Source of the DNA: Sabellastarte sp. h YS-2021
Lineage: Eukaryota > Annelida > Polychaeta > Sabellida > Sabellidae
Direction of reading: 5' to 3'
DNA length: 64,000 nt
NCBI GenBank assembly: GCA_964017235.1
Contig: OZ024932.1
Coordinates: 82,215,451-82,279,450 of the forward strand
The notes under the pieces were generated by a model, which was not told the origin of the DNA, did not search any database, and saw only the letters and a program-made list of their open reading frames with translations. A program made the position numbers and the translations under genes. Positions 43,046 to 53,240 of the stretch are shown one piece after another; positions within the stretch are counted from its first letter, which is position 1; the number at the start of each line of letters is the position of its first letter.

Positions 43046-44782
43046 TCATTTAAAACCTTTATATCCCTTGGAACGAGAGAAACGAGGGTTAGAACCTCTT
43101 CCTCTGCCACGTCCTCTATTCCTAGGCCTACTAAATTGCCTCCATGGTTGTTGTTCTTGTTCCGTACCGGTAGATCTTTGATCCCTTCTGTCATAAGGCC
43201 GGTATCTGTTGGCTGTCCTCCAACCGGACTGCTGTGAAGCTTTGCCCTTGTTGATGCGGGAACATAACATGGCAACATTACTAGACATTTTATCTTGCAA
43301 CTCACTAGCGCACCGGTTGAACCCTGCAGCATTGTTAATGATATATGAGTTCTCTCTAGCGCACTTCTCCCACCTTCTGAGGTATTCCTGGGAAATGGGC
43401 CTAGAAGGAGGGCCTGCAGCTGGATAGGCCGAAGCCTTAGTAAGCCTTGGAAACTGGGAATTAAGTTTCGCTTCTGTATTATGCCAACTGAAGAGTTTTC
43501 TACCCGGTCTGTGGGGGCCATCTTGTTTAATGGTATACATCTGATACCATCTTGCCTGTGACTTGGGGATCTTCACAAACTGGTCTTTTTTCAGTCCGGC
43601 CGAGTCTTGGGCCCTTGAGGGGTAGCCTTCTGCCACAACTGTATTGAGTCGCTCCAACTTCTGGCAGAGCCAGTCATCCGGCGGCATTTCAACTAAAATA
43701 CGGGCAGGCCTTTTAGGATTCTTACCCTTCCAAGGGTTATTGGATTTATCTGGCTCATTCAAGTCACTTTCAAAGTCCGGTATGTGAGTCCACCCCATGA
43801 AGGAACGAACCGACCTTACAGTTTCTCTGTAGTTCATCTCTTCGGTTTGTTCTGGATGTTCCAGAGTATCAGAGGAAATCTCACCCTCGTCAGAGTCAGA
43901 GTGAACAGACGACATATCAGAACCGGCCAAAGGGTCATCAAAATCAATGTCGTCCGGTTCCGGTGGAAGATTGAAGGTACCGGGGAAAGCAGAAGCTGAA
44001 GATGATGTTGAAGACTTAGCCAAAAACAGGTCACCAGCAGAACCGGCTTGGTCATCTTCCGGTGTAAGGGTGACTGAAGATGCCGGAGCAGCTTTCTTCT
44101 GTACTGTAGCCTGCGTTACACTCTCCGGACCGGAGGTGCCCAAAGCAGGGACCGGCTTATCCAAGGAAACCGGTTTATCAGCTATTTTGACTGACTTCTT
44201 ATGTTTTTTGTCTCTAGTTTTCTTAGGTTTATCCTCCCCAGATTTAACAACAGCCTCCTGCACTGCCGGGGACTCCACTGGACCGGTGGGCCGGGCAGCC
44301 GGGGCAATAAAGGGGGAATCAGAAGGCACAGCTTTTGAACTTGAAGGGTTCACCGCCATCTTGGGGGTGGAGAAAACATTGCCTCTACTCAACAAGGCTT
44401 CTACACGTGCAAATTGCTCTGCCCATTTATCATTCATCAGAGAAAACTGTTCTGCTGTAACAAAAGTGGCAGGTTGAGATGTACTCTGGGGAGGGGCAGT
44501 AAAAGTTGGCTCCGCAGAAGAATCCACGGAAGCAATGACTTCAACTTCTTTAGGGGAAACTAAAATACCTGCTTTACGGTCTTTTCTGATTCTATAAGAA
44601 GGGGTAGAAATCAACTCCTTTTGTTCATCAGAGAAGGAATCGCACACACTACACTGTTTGTCTCTAACACAAGGGTCATCCCCAATGCCTTTATCGCGAC
44701 AACGCGCGCATTTCTTGTGCAAATCAAAGGCGGCCATAATGTGGCCACAAGACCCCTGCCTTTGTCCTTTCTCCAAAGACAA
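43046..44782 (-). CDS. DIRS C Gag-like protein, 5'-truncated, internal deletion
   Basis: This is an open frame of 578 codons. The frame runs upstream to 44782 without an ATG (the first is at 44737, in CGHIMAAF), because the original start was lost at the LINE junction near 44775. The N-terminal Cys/His block (CGHIMAAFDLHKKCARCRD, DDPCV, CSVCDSFSDEQ) is shared with A, B and partly E. The middle is Ser/Pro/Lys-rich and acidic. Then comes a conserved SQARWYQMYTIKQDGPH block. The C-terminus is RG-rich (RNRGRGRGRG), likely RNA-binding. A block of about 100 residues present in B (LADSLFVHM to DAAI) is absent here between INKGKAS and QQSGWRTANRYRPY. Confidence 0.8.
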   Translation of the reverse strand: MSLEKGQRQGSCGHIMAAFDLHKKCARCRDKGIGDDPCVRDKQCSVCDSFSDEQKELISTPSYRIRKDRKAGILVSPKEVEVIASVDSSAEPTFTAPPQSTSQPATFVTAEQFSLMNDKWAEQFARVEALLSRGNVFSTPKMAVNPSSSKAVPSDSPFIAPAARPTGPVESPAVQEAVVKSGEDKPKKTRDKKHKKSVKIADKPVSLDKPVPALGTSGPESVTQATVQKKAAPASSVTLTPEDDQAGSAGDLFLAKSSTSSSASAFPGTFNLPPEPDDIDFDDPLAGSDMSSVHSDSDEGEISSDTLEHPEQTEEMNYRETVRSVRSFMGWTHIPDFESDLNEPDKSNNPWKGKNPKRPARILVEMPPDDWLCQKLERLNTVVAEGYPSRAQDSAGLKKDQFVKIPKSQARWYQMYTIKQDGPHRPGRKLFSWHNTEAKLNSQFPRLTKASAYPAAGPPSRPISQEYLRRWEKCARENSYIINNAAGFNRCASELQDKMSSNVAMLCSRINKGKASQQSGWRTANRYRPYDRRDQRSTGTEQEQQPWRQFSRPRNRGRGRGRGSNPRFSRSKGYKGFK

Positions 44783-46110
44783 TAAACTCAGTTTTTTCAG
44801 GGTTGAGCTTCAATTTACTGAGAGACATGCACTCTTGAACATCACGAAGGCAGGCATTTAGCTTGGCGAGAGCCGAAGAAGCATTCTTGTGGGAGAGATG
44901 GATGTATAACTGAGTGTCATCCGCATAAAAATGGAATTTAATATGCGGGTGGAGGCGAATAATTTTACTGAGTGGTGTTGTATAGAGTGAAAATGATTTC
45001 TTAAGTAGGAAGCAAACCACCTTAGAGCTGTTCCACCAAGACCAAACTAGGATTTAAGGTAACCAAGAAGAATATTATAGTCTATAGTGTCAAATGCGGC
45101 TGATAAGTCAAGAAGTACTAGAGCTGTGGGTTCACCACGTGCCAGAGAGAGATGAACCTCATTTTTTATAGACAATAAAGCAGTTTCCGTGGAATGTCCT
45201 GGCTTATATGCTGACTGATGAGGATTGTCCAGTTTGTTGTTATTAATGTGTGACGTTAGCTGCCTGGCAACGACCCGCTCAACCAACTTTGACAGGAAAC
45301 AAAGACCAGACACTGGGCGATAATTCTTAAGGTCGTCTCTAGGAAGGGAAGCCTTTTTTATGAGGGGGGTGACAACCGCCTTTTTGAAAGAATTTGGGAA
45401 GGATCCTTCAATGAGAGAATAATTTACCAACTTGGTAATGGAAGAGAGGAGGATATCAAGACAATCCTTAAGGAGGAATGTTGGTATAGGGTCTAGTGAG
45501 CAAAATTTAGTGGGGGATTCACTAATACACTTATAGACCTCGTCTTCAGTGACAGGCATAAAGGCATTGAAAGCAGGAGGCACCGAATCCGGTGCATCAT
45601 TGAAAGAGCCAGAAGAAGCAAAGATGTCCCTGATTTTGCTTATTTTATTGGAGAAAAAAGAAGCAAACATGTCCGCGAGGCTTTTGTCTGAGCTATGAGC
45701 AGGCAGGACAGTCTCGGAGGTACGATGCAACACCTTCCTCAATGACTGCCATAGCTTCTTGGGGTCACGACTATTAGCAGTTATGAGATTTGTATAGTAT
45801 GAACCCTTGTCTTTATTGGCCAGTCGATTACACCAGGCAATTTGCCTGCGGAGTCTTGACCTATTCAACTCTGACTTATGTTTTCTCCACCTTCGTTCAA
45901 ATTGCCGTCTAAGAGATCGAGCCATGCGATACGAATCAGACAACCACTCATCAGACTGCTGTTTAGCCTTGCGTGAAATGATAGGAGCATGCTTGTCAAG
46001 TACCTGTGTAACACCAGTTATGTACTGATCATAAAGTTCTGCAGCAGTACCTTCAGGGGACCGTACAAACGGTATATTATTAAGGTCATTTCTGAACTGG
46101 TCGATATCAA
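44776..46110 (-). pseudogene. CR1/L2-like LINE fragment
   Basis: On the minus strand the linker to RT reads WLSDSYRMARSLRRQFERRW, DPIPTFLLKDCLDILLSSIT, LKNYRPVSGLCFLSKLVERV and LLDLSAAFDTIDYNILL (motif A). Then a deletion with frameshift near 45030 joins WFASYLRN to FSLYTTPLSK. The catalytic FHFYADDTQLYI box is intact. The sequence ends at KTEFIVFGE, where DIRS C gag begins. It is 5'-truncated near 46110, upstream of which no endonuclease domain is seen, and 3'-cut. It is dead. Confidence 0.85.
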
Positions 46111-46300
46111 TCGAATACTTAAATGAAATTAATTTTTGATTACTATTAACTTTGAGCTAAAGTATTTCTTCATTGTACTATTATTAGTGGTGGTCTGTTA
46201 ATGAAATATGCCTGTCTAGTTTACACTCATACTGTGTATGAAACACACATGGACAAAAATCTGATGGTGGGTTGGCTACCCTTGTCCTCCCTGATTCTGT
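46111..46300. other. Unassigned AT-rich spacer
   Basis: This lies between the LINE 5' truncation and the next repeat tail. No motif is recognised. Confidence 0.3.
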
Positions 46301-46660
46301 GCACAATTGTTTAAAAAAGGGTAACTAAAATAGTTATTGGAAAAAATTTTTTTATATATATATGTCTATTATATATACCAGCCATAGGATGATCTAACTT
46401 TCTATATATGAGAACTGAACCAAAATCTGAAAAAAAATGGCCAAAATCTCTGACCTTTAAGAGGCCACCAGTGACCTTGATATTGAAGGTCAAGGTCACA
46501 AAACAATAGCATTCGTGGCATTGCCCATATATACCCACATACCAAATTTGAAAGGTCTAACTAAAATACTTTTTAAGTTATCGCGTCCGAAAGGAAATCT
46601 CTGCGGCAGCGGCGTGACTGTACTGAATCCTAAGTATCCCCGACTTTCGTCCAGGGATAC
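46300..46660 (+). mobile_element. Right tail and hairpin of a Helentron-like element
   Basis: The tail contains GGTCAAGGTCACAAAACAAT and GAAATCTCTGCGGCAGCGGC, like the text before the hairpin at 13191. It ends with a hairpin at 46634-46660 (GTATCCC and GGGATAC arms plus partial inner pairing around ACTTTCG). DIRS D begins four bases later. The left part of this element is missing. Confidence 0.55.
46634..46660 (+). other. Terminal hairpin
   Basis: GTATCCC and GGGATAC are the outer arms; GAC/GTC pairs inside, with one mismatch region. The outer arms are the same as at 13191-13216. Confidence 0.65.
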
Positions 46661-46915
46661 AAATTTGTAAATTTTAATTACTTAAATGTAGCTTTTATAA
46701 GCTACAAGCTTACCATGTGGGACTTAATGCTGTTCTCGGGTTGCCACACCCGGGGCCAACGTCTTAGAAAAAAAGACAGTTCTTGTTAGCCACCGGATAC
46801 ACTGCTAGTTGTCGTCACGTGATAACCTCTGACCTCTCGCCCTACTTTCTCGTTGAAATTTTCTAAAACCTACCCCTCAGCTGTAAACAGCGGGGAGGCA
46901 GGGTGGGACTCTTCT

Positions 46916-47019
46916 AAGTCCCACATGGTAAGCTTGTAGCTTATAAAAGCTACATTTAAGTAATTAAAATTTACAATTTTATTACGCTACAATAGCTTAC
47001 CATGTGGGACTTAATGCTG
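46916..47019. repeat. ICR of DIRS D
   Basis: 46916-46976 is the reverse complement of the left terminus (AAGTCCCACATGGTAAGC to TTAAAATTTACAA). 46977-47019 is the reverse complement of the right terminus (TTTTATTACGCTACAATAGC to ACTTAATGCTG). The two halves meet at 46976/46977 with no gap, which is the exact circle-junction complement of the DIRS replication model. Confidence 0.9.
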
Positions 47020-47407
47020 AATTCAACCGCCCGGTGGCGGGATTACAGCTGAGACTGGAAGATATGTCATTTTTTCTAAGATTTTGAATTAATATGTATA
47101 GAATAGTGCCAGAAATACCAGTCTGAGTCCCATTTACAGTGCCCCGATCCCGAAGATCGGGCCTGTAATGAGCCAAAAACCTAAATAAAATGAGAGACAG
47201 TGCTGAAACTGTCTAGATGTTTGATTGTAGGACGGAAGTGCAGCAGTGCTCACTTCGAGGTCTAAGGGTCCCTGAGGGCCCTTCACTAGTGACTGACCAA
47301 CCCATGATTGGATATCTCATAAATTTTTGCAACCTGAATATGAGATTAATGACAACTAAATAAGTCCTTAATAGAAGTTACTTGATAACTGAAAAACAAA
47401 AATGACC

Positions 47408-48620
47408 TTACCCGTAACATCTTGAAGGTAAAGGAATACCTAGATCCTGGGAGAGACTCCTGAAGACTTGGTTGTAGCGGATGTGCCCCCCCCCCCCCCC
47501 CCTTTTTTCTTTCCGAGGACAACTGGTCTGAGAGGAAGGATCTAGGACTTGTTGTGCCACCACTACGGGTCCCAGATACATATTGTTGTCGGTGTCCGAC
47601 CAAGTAAGATCTTTTAGGTAAAAATTTGTAAATGTGTTGTGAGCTTTCCAGTGACAGGCTTGCATGATTTGGTTCACCGATACCCCACCGTAAAGGGCCT
47701 TAGAGGCCGCGAAGGCCCGGATGTCATGCGCTTTGACTTGGACCAAGTCCAAGGCTTGTTGATCTGCTTGTTTGTAACAAAGTAGGATGGTTTGTTTCAA
47801 CCATGAAGAGAGAGTAGCGGGTCTGATGTCTGAGGTATGTCCTTTCTTAAAGGAGATGAAAAGGAGAGAACGAGACCCTCTCAGGTCTTTGTTCGGTCCA
47901 AATAAAACCTCAGGGCCCGCACGGGACACAGGGTCCTGTCTTCTTTAAATTGTCAATCTACAATGGTAGTCAAAGCAGGAATAGTCACCGGAGATACACT
48001 TTGAGAACCTTCTCTTGCTAGTTGGTTTTTGGCTATGAAATCAGAAGAAGGGAACAAGGCAACCTTTTCCCATTGGCCTAGATTAGATACTTTTTTGCGA
48101 CCCAGGCATGGATTTCACTGCGGCGCTTGCCGGAGGCCAAAGCTAGCAAGAAAGCAGTTTTTAGAGTAAGATGTTTGAGGTCTGTGTCTTTGATAGGCTC
48201 AAATGGTGCTTTTGTGAGCTCGTTGAGGACAACAGAAAGGTTCCACTTGGGTAAATTTCTGGAACTTTTGGGACGATCCCTGTGAAAACTGGAGAGTAAC
48301 CTATGAAGGTCTGCATTGTGTGCAACATGTTGGGCCGTTGGGCCCAAAGTGTCAACGATTGCAGTCCTGTAACCATCAAAGGTCGAGGGGCGCCTGTTTA
48401 GGTCTTGGTACAGGTACATGAAAAAATCTGAGATTGTTTCACAGATGGAGTGGAGAAATCCACCGAATTTTCTCTGCACCATTTTTCAAATAGGGCCCAC
48501 ATTGACTTGTAGATGGTCCTTGTTGAAGACCGCTGAGGGGCAGCAATTCTCTCTGCCACCTCCACAGAGAAGCCTTGTTCTTGGAGTTGTCTGCTCCTAG
48601 ACACCAGGCGTGGAGGTTCA
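47408..48620 (-). pseudogene. Tyrosine recombinase (DIRS D)
   Basis: Pieces in several frames cover the whole enzyme: LQEQGFSVEVAERIAAPQRS and FEKWCRENSVDFSTPSVK (from 49669-48398), FDGYRTAIVDTLG and FLLALASGKRRSEIHAWVA (48482-48078, first Arg kept), then KAHDIRAFAASKALYGG, QACHWKAHN and FTNFYLKDLTW (47929-47408). Breaks fall near 48440 and 48000. The C-terminal tail reads through a 17-base poly-G tract (47486-47502), encoding KEKRGGGGG. Confidence 0.8.
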
Positions 48621-50513
48621 GGTGCTGGGGGTTGTTGTGGAACACATACCTGTGGGACTGTTTGAGTAGGGTCGTTGACACTGGGAGTTGTAGTGGGATC
48701 TCTGTTGAGAGCTGCACTAGGTCCCAAAACCAGGGCATCCCTGGACAGCCTGGGGCTATTACGATGATCAGGCAATAACATTGCCTGATCTTTTGGATCA
48801 CCTTGTGAAAGAGCCGTAGGAGAGTACGCATAGGCCGTGAGGTTGGTCCAGTTTATGTTTAGAGCATCTATGTCCCAGGCCCTTGGGTCTGGGATAGGAG
48901 ACACGTACAGTGGCAGCTGGTGGTTCAGGTGAGTGGCAAATAAGTCTACATGAGGTGTGAACCACTTCTGGCAGATCTGATTGAACACCTGTGGGTGCAG
49001 AGACCATTCTGTTGACTGCACTTGGTTGGACCTGGACAGTAGGTCGGCCATCACATTCAGGCACCCTAGAACGTGCCTGGCTTTCAATGTTATGAGGTAG
49101 TGATGAACCCAGGTCATGATCTTCCACAGGAGAGCACACATCTCTGCTGAGTGTGTTCCTCCTTGTTGTTGATGTAGGCTACCACTGTTGAGTTGTCCGT
49201 CGCAACTAACACTGTTTGATTCTGGCACTGGTCCTTGAAGTCTCGAAGGGCCAGGGAGACCGCCTTCAATTCTAGGACATATATGTGTAGCCTTTTTTCC
49301 CGATCTGACCACAGACCCTTTGTGGAATTTTGGTCTAAGTGAGCGCCCCAACCTTCGTTTGAGGCGTCGGTAAAGAGTTGGATACTGTGGTCTTTGGGAT
49401 GAAGGTCTGCACCTTTCATCACGTTTGAGGGATTTTGCCACCAATCTAGGTGGGCTGCAATGGCTTCTGTCCAAGGAAGGAGGTTGTCCAGCGACTGAGG
49501 ATATCTCCAGTGCTCCTTGAGATGAAACTGAAAGGGCCTCATGTGAAGGCGTCCCTCCGGGACCATTTTCTCCGTTGAGGTTAGCAACCCAATTAGAGAC
49601 ATCAAACATCTTGCGGTCAAAACACGTTTTGACTTGAGTAGTAGGATCAAATCCTGAAGTTTGAGCCATCTCTCTTGAGTGGGTTTTACAAGGGCTGAAT
49701 CTAGGTGGTATTCGTAGCCCATGAACGAAAAAACACCTGAATAGGTTTCAGTTCTGATTTTTCCTGATTTATTATCCACCCCAAGGACTGAGTTAGGTCT
49801 ACCACTGCCTGTGTGTTCACTTGGGCTTCCTCCTGAGACTGGGACCTGATCAGCCAGTCGTCCAGGTGCTGGTGAATTCTGAGTCCTCTTGAGAGGGCCA
49901 TTAGTTTCACTTCCTTAACGATCATTGTAAAGACCTGGGGGGCTGTGGCTAGTCCGAATGGGAGGGAGGTGAATTGGAACACCTGTGACTTGTAGCAAAA
50001 CCTTAGGTATTTCCTTGATTTTGGATGGATGGGGATGTGTAGGTAAGTGTCCGACAGATCTATTGATGATACCCACTCCCCTGGAATCAGGGAGGTCCTG
50101 ATGGACTCTGGAGTTTCCATTTTGAACTTTTCTACGTGTAGAAAAGTGTTGAGCCTGTTTAGGTCTATGACTGGCCTCCACCTTAGGTGAGGCTTGGTAC
50201 TAGGAACAGGCGACTGTAAAACCCGAGAGATTTTACATTTTCCACCCTTTCTATTGCGTTCTTTGACAGAAGAGACTGGATACCGAGGCCAGGACTTGGT
50301 CTTTGAAGGGCCTTGTATTCTGAACGGGTCAGGAGTCTGACTGGACTTGGATTGAAAAGAATGACAGGATTTGTTTGCCAGTCTTATCTGAAAGAACGGA
50401 GGAGAACTCCTACTGGTAGACTGAGTGAGGCTGGAGGAGTCATTGGGGGGAAGGGTTTTTATGCCCTCGTCCCCTGGAGTGGGTCGAAAGACCTTGGAGC
50501 CTCGGCTACTCAA
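48621..50513 (-). pseudogene. RT/RNase H (DIRS D)
   Basis: 50513-49701 gives RWRPVIDLNRLNTFLHVEKF, IDLSDTYLHIPIHP, FTSLPFGLATAPQVFT and IHQHLDDWL (motif C altered from YLDD to HLDD). After a frameshift near 49730, 49779-49114 gives GRLHMRPFQFHLKEHWRYP and RNase H with LFTDASNEGWGAHL, VLELKAVSLAL and VATDNSTVVAYINN. A second frameshift near 49150 leads to ARHVLGCLNVMADLLSR and PQVFNQICQKW. The altered catalytic box and frameshifts make it inactive. Confidence 0.82.
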
Positions 50514-52680
50514 TTTCCCCCTGCCTGGGGAAAACGATGGATACTGCTAGAGATGGAATGACCCCCATTGGGGTGGTTCCTGTAGGAGCCTCTAGATGTG
50601 GGGAATTGGAAAGGGTTGATTAATAGGGCCTAAACCCTAAGTGTTATTACAGGTGCTTTGATGAGGGACTCCTGTCCCTCCTAAAGTAGTGTGAATGGAA
50701 ACGTTAAGATCTAAAGATCCAGTATCTCACCTGAATTCACCATACCCCTTCTGACTACTTATATGCACCATGAAATTGAGTTTGACCTGTCTGGAGGTAG
50801 CCTTGCTACTGTCTTAACATATATCCATAACCAGGTTATATTGAGGAGAACCTAGTGGAGAGCAGCCTAAAGCTCAACTCTAGCTGACCAGAAGGGAGGA
50901 GGGGCTTACCCAAGGAGGCCCCTAGGGAGATACAGATTTGAAAACTTGTGTTCAAAACAAGGTTGTTCCAGTTTAAGGGAAAATAACAACCCAACTGCCT
51001 GTTGGCCTAATAAATCATTCAGAGTCCAGGCTGAGGGGAATCAAGGCATAAACTCCCTGGGGGCAGGGAGGTTCAAAACTGCCTAAGTGTCAATGTCCTC
51101 CAAAAATGGATAGGGTGAAGTCAGGCAACCTACTTCCCTAAAATACAGAGTCAGGACTGAATGAAGGACCTTGTTTAGAAGCCCTCTTGGGCTTTGGACT
51201 TGGACCTAAGCCTCCAATAAGTGATATTTACTGCCAGGCTGGTGAAATATAGTCCAAGTGTGTGTTAGGATTGTTCAGAGTTCTGATCTGGAACCATCAT
51301 CTGAACATCAGATTTAAGATCCGATCATCCGAGGATTAGATCTACATACAATCATCCGAGCATCGGATTTAAGATTAGATCATCCGAGCATTGGAATTTC
51401 AAGTAGCCTCGGATCTGATATCTGATCTGATGGACTAGATGCAACGAAAATCCGAGTATCAAATCATATTCGGATGGATAGAAGTTGGAAATAATGCATC
51501 CGATTCTCGGGTGCATTAAAATCTCGGATGAACTAAGATGTTATCTGGCTTCAGATTTAAGCAGGGATCTGATCCACCCTGGAGAAAGAAGTTGGATACT
51601 ATAATTTTTATGTAAGCTTTCCTTAAAGCAAGCTTCCATTAAGCTTTGCCTTTCCTTCTTTGAAGGAACTACACAACTGGATTTACGTAAGTAAATCGAC
51701 AGTGACACAAGGTCACCTGCCCCACCCGCCTCACTGCAGGTAGGGCTAGTTGTGAGATAAGGAAAGCAGTAATTACACAGAATTTAATTAAGTAACATAG
51801 AATCTAAAAAACAAGTATAATATTTCTTATATTATAAAACTGGATGAATTAAAATATGATTAAAATAATGGTAACCAAGGTTACCTTAGATTGAAGAAAC
51901 ACGTAGTCTAGACGATTTGAGGATTCTATTCGTGTTTATTTAAGTATTAACATTTTAAATGACAATAATACAGGAAAGAAGGGATAAAATATTTTATTTC
52001 ATTTATTTATAAATTTATTTTATTTATTTAATTGATAAACGTACTGTAAGAAACACGCGTCTCTCAGCACATGTTGTCTAGACGTGACGTCATCACAGGG
52101 GTTTCCCCGAGGATTCCCCCCAGTTAGTTTCGTGCTTTATATCATATTTGAACCCTTAAAATGGACCAATAGAGTTGCAGAACGGGGATAAACCCTTGTA
52201 AAATTTAATTCATTTTACTTCAACAGGCATATATTCCTGTATATAAGCTACCTAGATGAGACGCGCATATTGCAAGAAATGCTGTCTCGACAAAAAAACG
52301 GAAGTTGTTTCCGAAGATTTCACTCGACAAGGACTTGTTTGTGTTACATTTATATACTTTTAAACCCTAAAAATGGTCCAATAATGAAGCAGGTAGGGGT
52401 TAAATATTTTATTTTATTTATTGACAGGCATATATATCCTGTATTAGAAACCACATAAACGAGTCGCTGTTTATTATTGTACTGTATTCGTATTTACAAC
52501 GTGAAACCGGAAGTGGACTTCAGTTGTAAAATAGGGTTAAAATACTTATATGAACTATGAAAAGACATCGAATTGTGATTCTATGTAATAAAATAAAGAA
52601 ACTGATGTAGTTTCCATATCCAACGACCAGTATATCCTTGTAAAAATGAAATAATATTCCTTGTAAAATAAAGCATTGTC
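50514..52680 (-). other. Decayed gag region of DIRS D
   Basis: By position this is gag, but no frame longer than about 60 codons or motif survives. From 51290 to 51560 the strings ATCCGAG, CATCGGAT and relatives recur at least six times. A segment near 51715-51745 (CTGCCCCACCCGCCTCACTG, TGCAGGTAGG) matches the gag Cys-box region of copy A at 4800-4830, supporting the assignment. Confidence 0.5.
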
Positions 52681-52689
52681 AATTCGCGT

Positions 52690-52858
52690 GGCCAACGAGA
52701 AAGTAGGGCGAGAGGTCAGAGGTTATCACGTGACGACAACTAGCAGTGTATCCGGTGGCTAACAAGAACTGTCTTTTTTTCTAAGACGTTGGCCCCGGGT
52801 GTGGCAACCCGAGAACAGCATTAAGTCCCACATGGTAAGCTATTGTAGCGTAATAAAA
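52690..52858 (-). repeat. Right ITR of DIRS D
   Basis: Reverse complement of the left ITR from CGAGAAAGTAGGGCGAGAGG through CATTAAGTCCCACATGG. I see no mismatch over about 150 bases. The right-specific end is TATTGTAGCGTAATAAAA. Confidence 0.88.
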
Positions 52859-53010
52859 AGTATACATTATACCTCCATTGTTGAAAGGAAGTAGTTTATT
52901 ATTTAGTTCAAAACACTTTGAATTGATCTAAACATTCTGTATCTCAGAAGAGGGAAGGACGTGTATTGTTTTAGTTATAAATGGTATGGACATATCTATA
53001 CACTCCATAC

Positions 53011-53240
53011 CTCAGTGGCTGGCAGAAAGTGTATTGGCAATAGTTGGCCCTCGCAGTCCATCAGTGGTAAGTAAGCAATCTGTTCATCCCCACTCGTGTC
53101 CAGATTCGCACCCGCCCCTGCACACTCCACCATATCCAGCTCCATGGCAACCAGTGCCGAGAAGTGGCCACGAGTGTAACCCAGGGCGATGGGAACCTTC
53201 CAACAAAAACTGGACTCCCAGAGTAGTGGCAGATACACCC
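53011..53240 (-). CDS. ZRANB1: ZRANB1/TRABID-like deubiquitinase, catalytic His exon
   Basis: It encodes GVYLPLLWESSFCWKVPIAL, then GYTRGHFSALVAM and GAGANLDTSGDEQIAYLPLM, ending LPIHFLPATE. This closely matches the TRABID OTU domain, in which the His of GYTRGHFSAL is the catalytic histidine. The acceptor is TTTTCATTCAG before GGGTGTATC. The donor is CACTGAG before GTATGGAG. It takes one base from exon 61490-61615 and ends in phase 0. The enzyme cleaves atypical ubiquitin chains. The next exon downstream is 38.4 kb away across the DIRS and satellite cluster. Confidence 0.93.

Larger units (their letters stand above)
39054..44775 (-). mobile_element. DIRS retrotransposon copy C, best preserved
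   Basis: The left ITR is 39054 to about 39260 and the ICR 39335-39430. The recombinase, RT/RNase H and gag frames all stay open on the minus strand. The right ITR is absent: at about 44775 the sequence switches to a CR1-like LINE just upstream of the gag start. Gag also lacks a segment present in copy B. C therefore could not transpose on its own but may still encode active enzymes. Its insertion point is the LINE sequence at 39053. Confidence 0.9.
46665..52858 (-). mobile_element. DIRS retrotransposon copy D, full length but defective
   Basis: It is complete from end to end: left ITR (46665 to about 46857), ICR (46916-47019), recombinase, RNase H and RT remnants, decayed gag, and right ITR (about 52690-52858). 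Over about 150 bases the two ITRs look identical (for example GGGACTTAATGCTGTTCTCG, and both copies have seven A/T in the homopolymer). The terminal 20-40 bases differ between the two sides, as expected for DIRS. Genes are broken by frameshifts and gag is unreadable. The element ends about 150 bp from exon 53011-53240. Confidence 0.9.
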
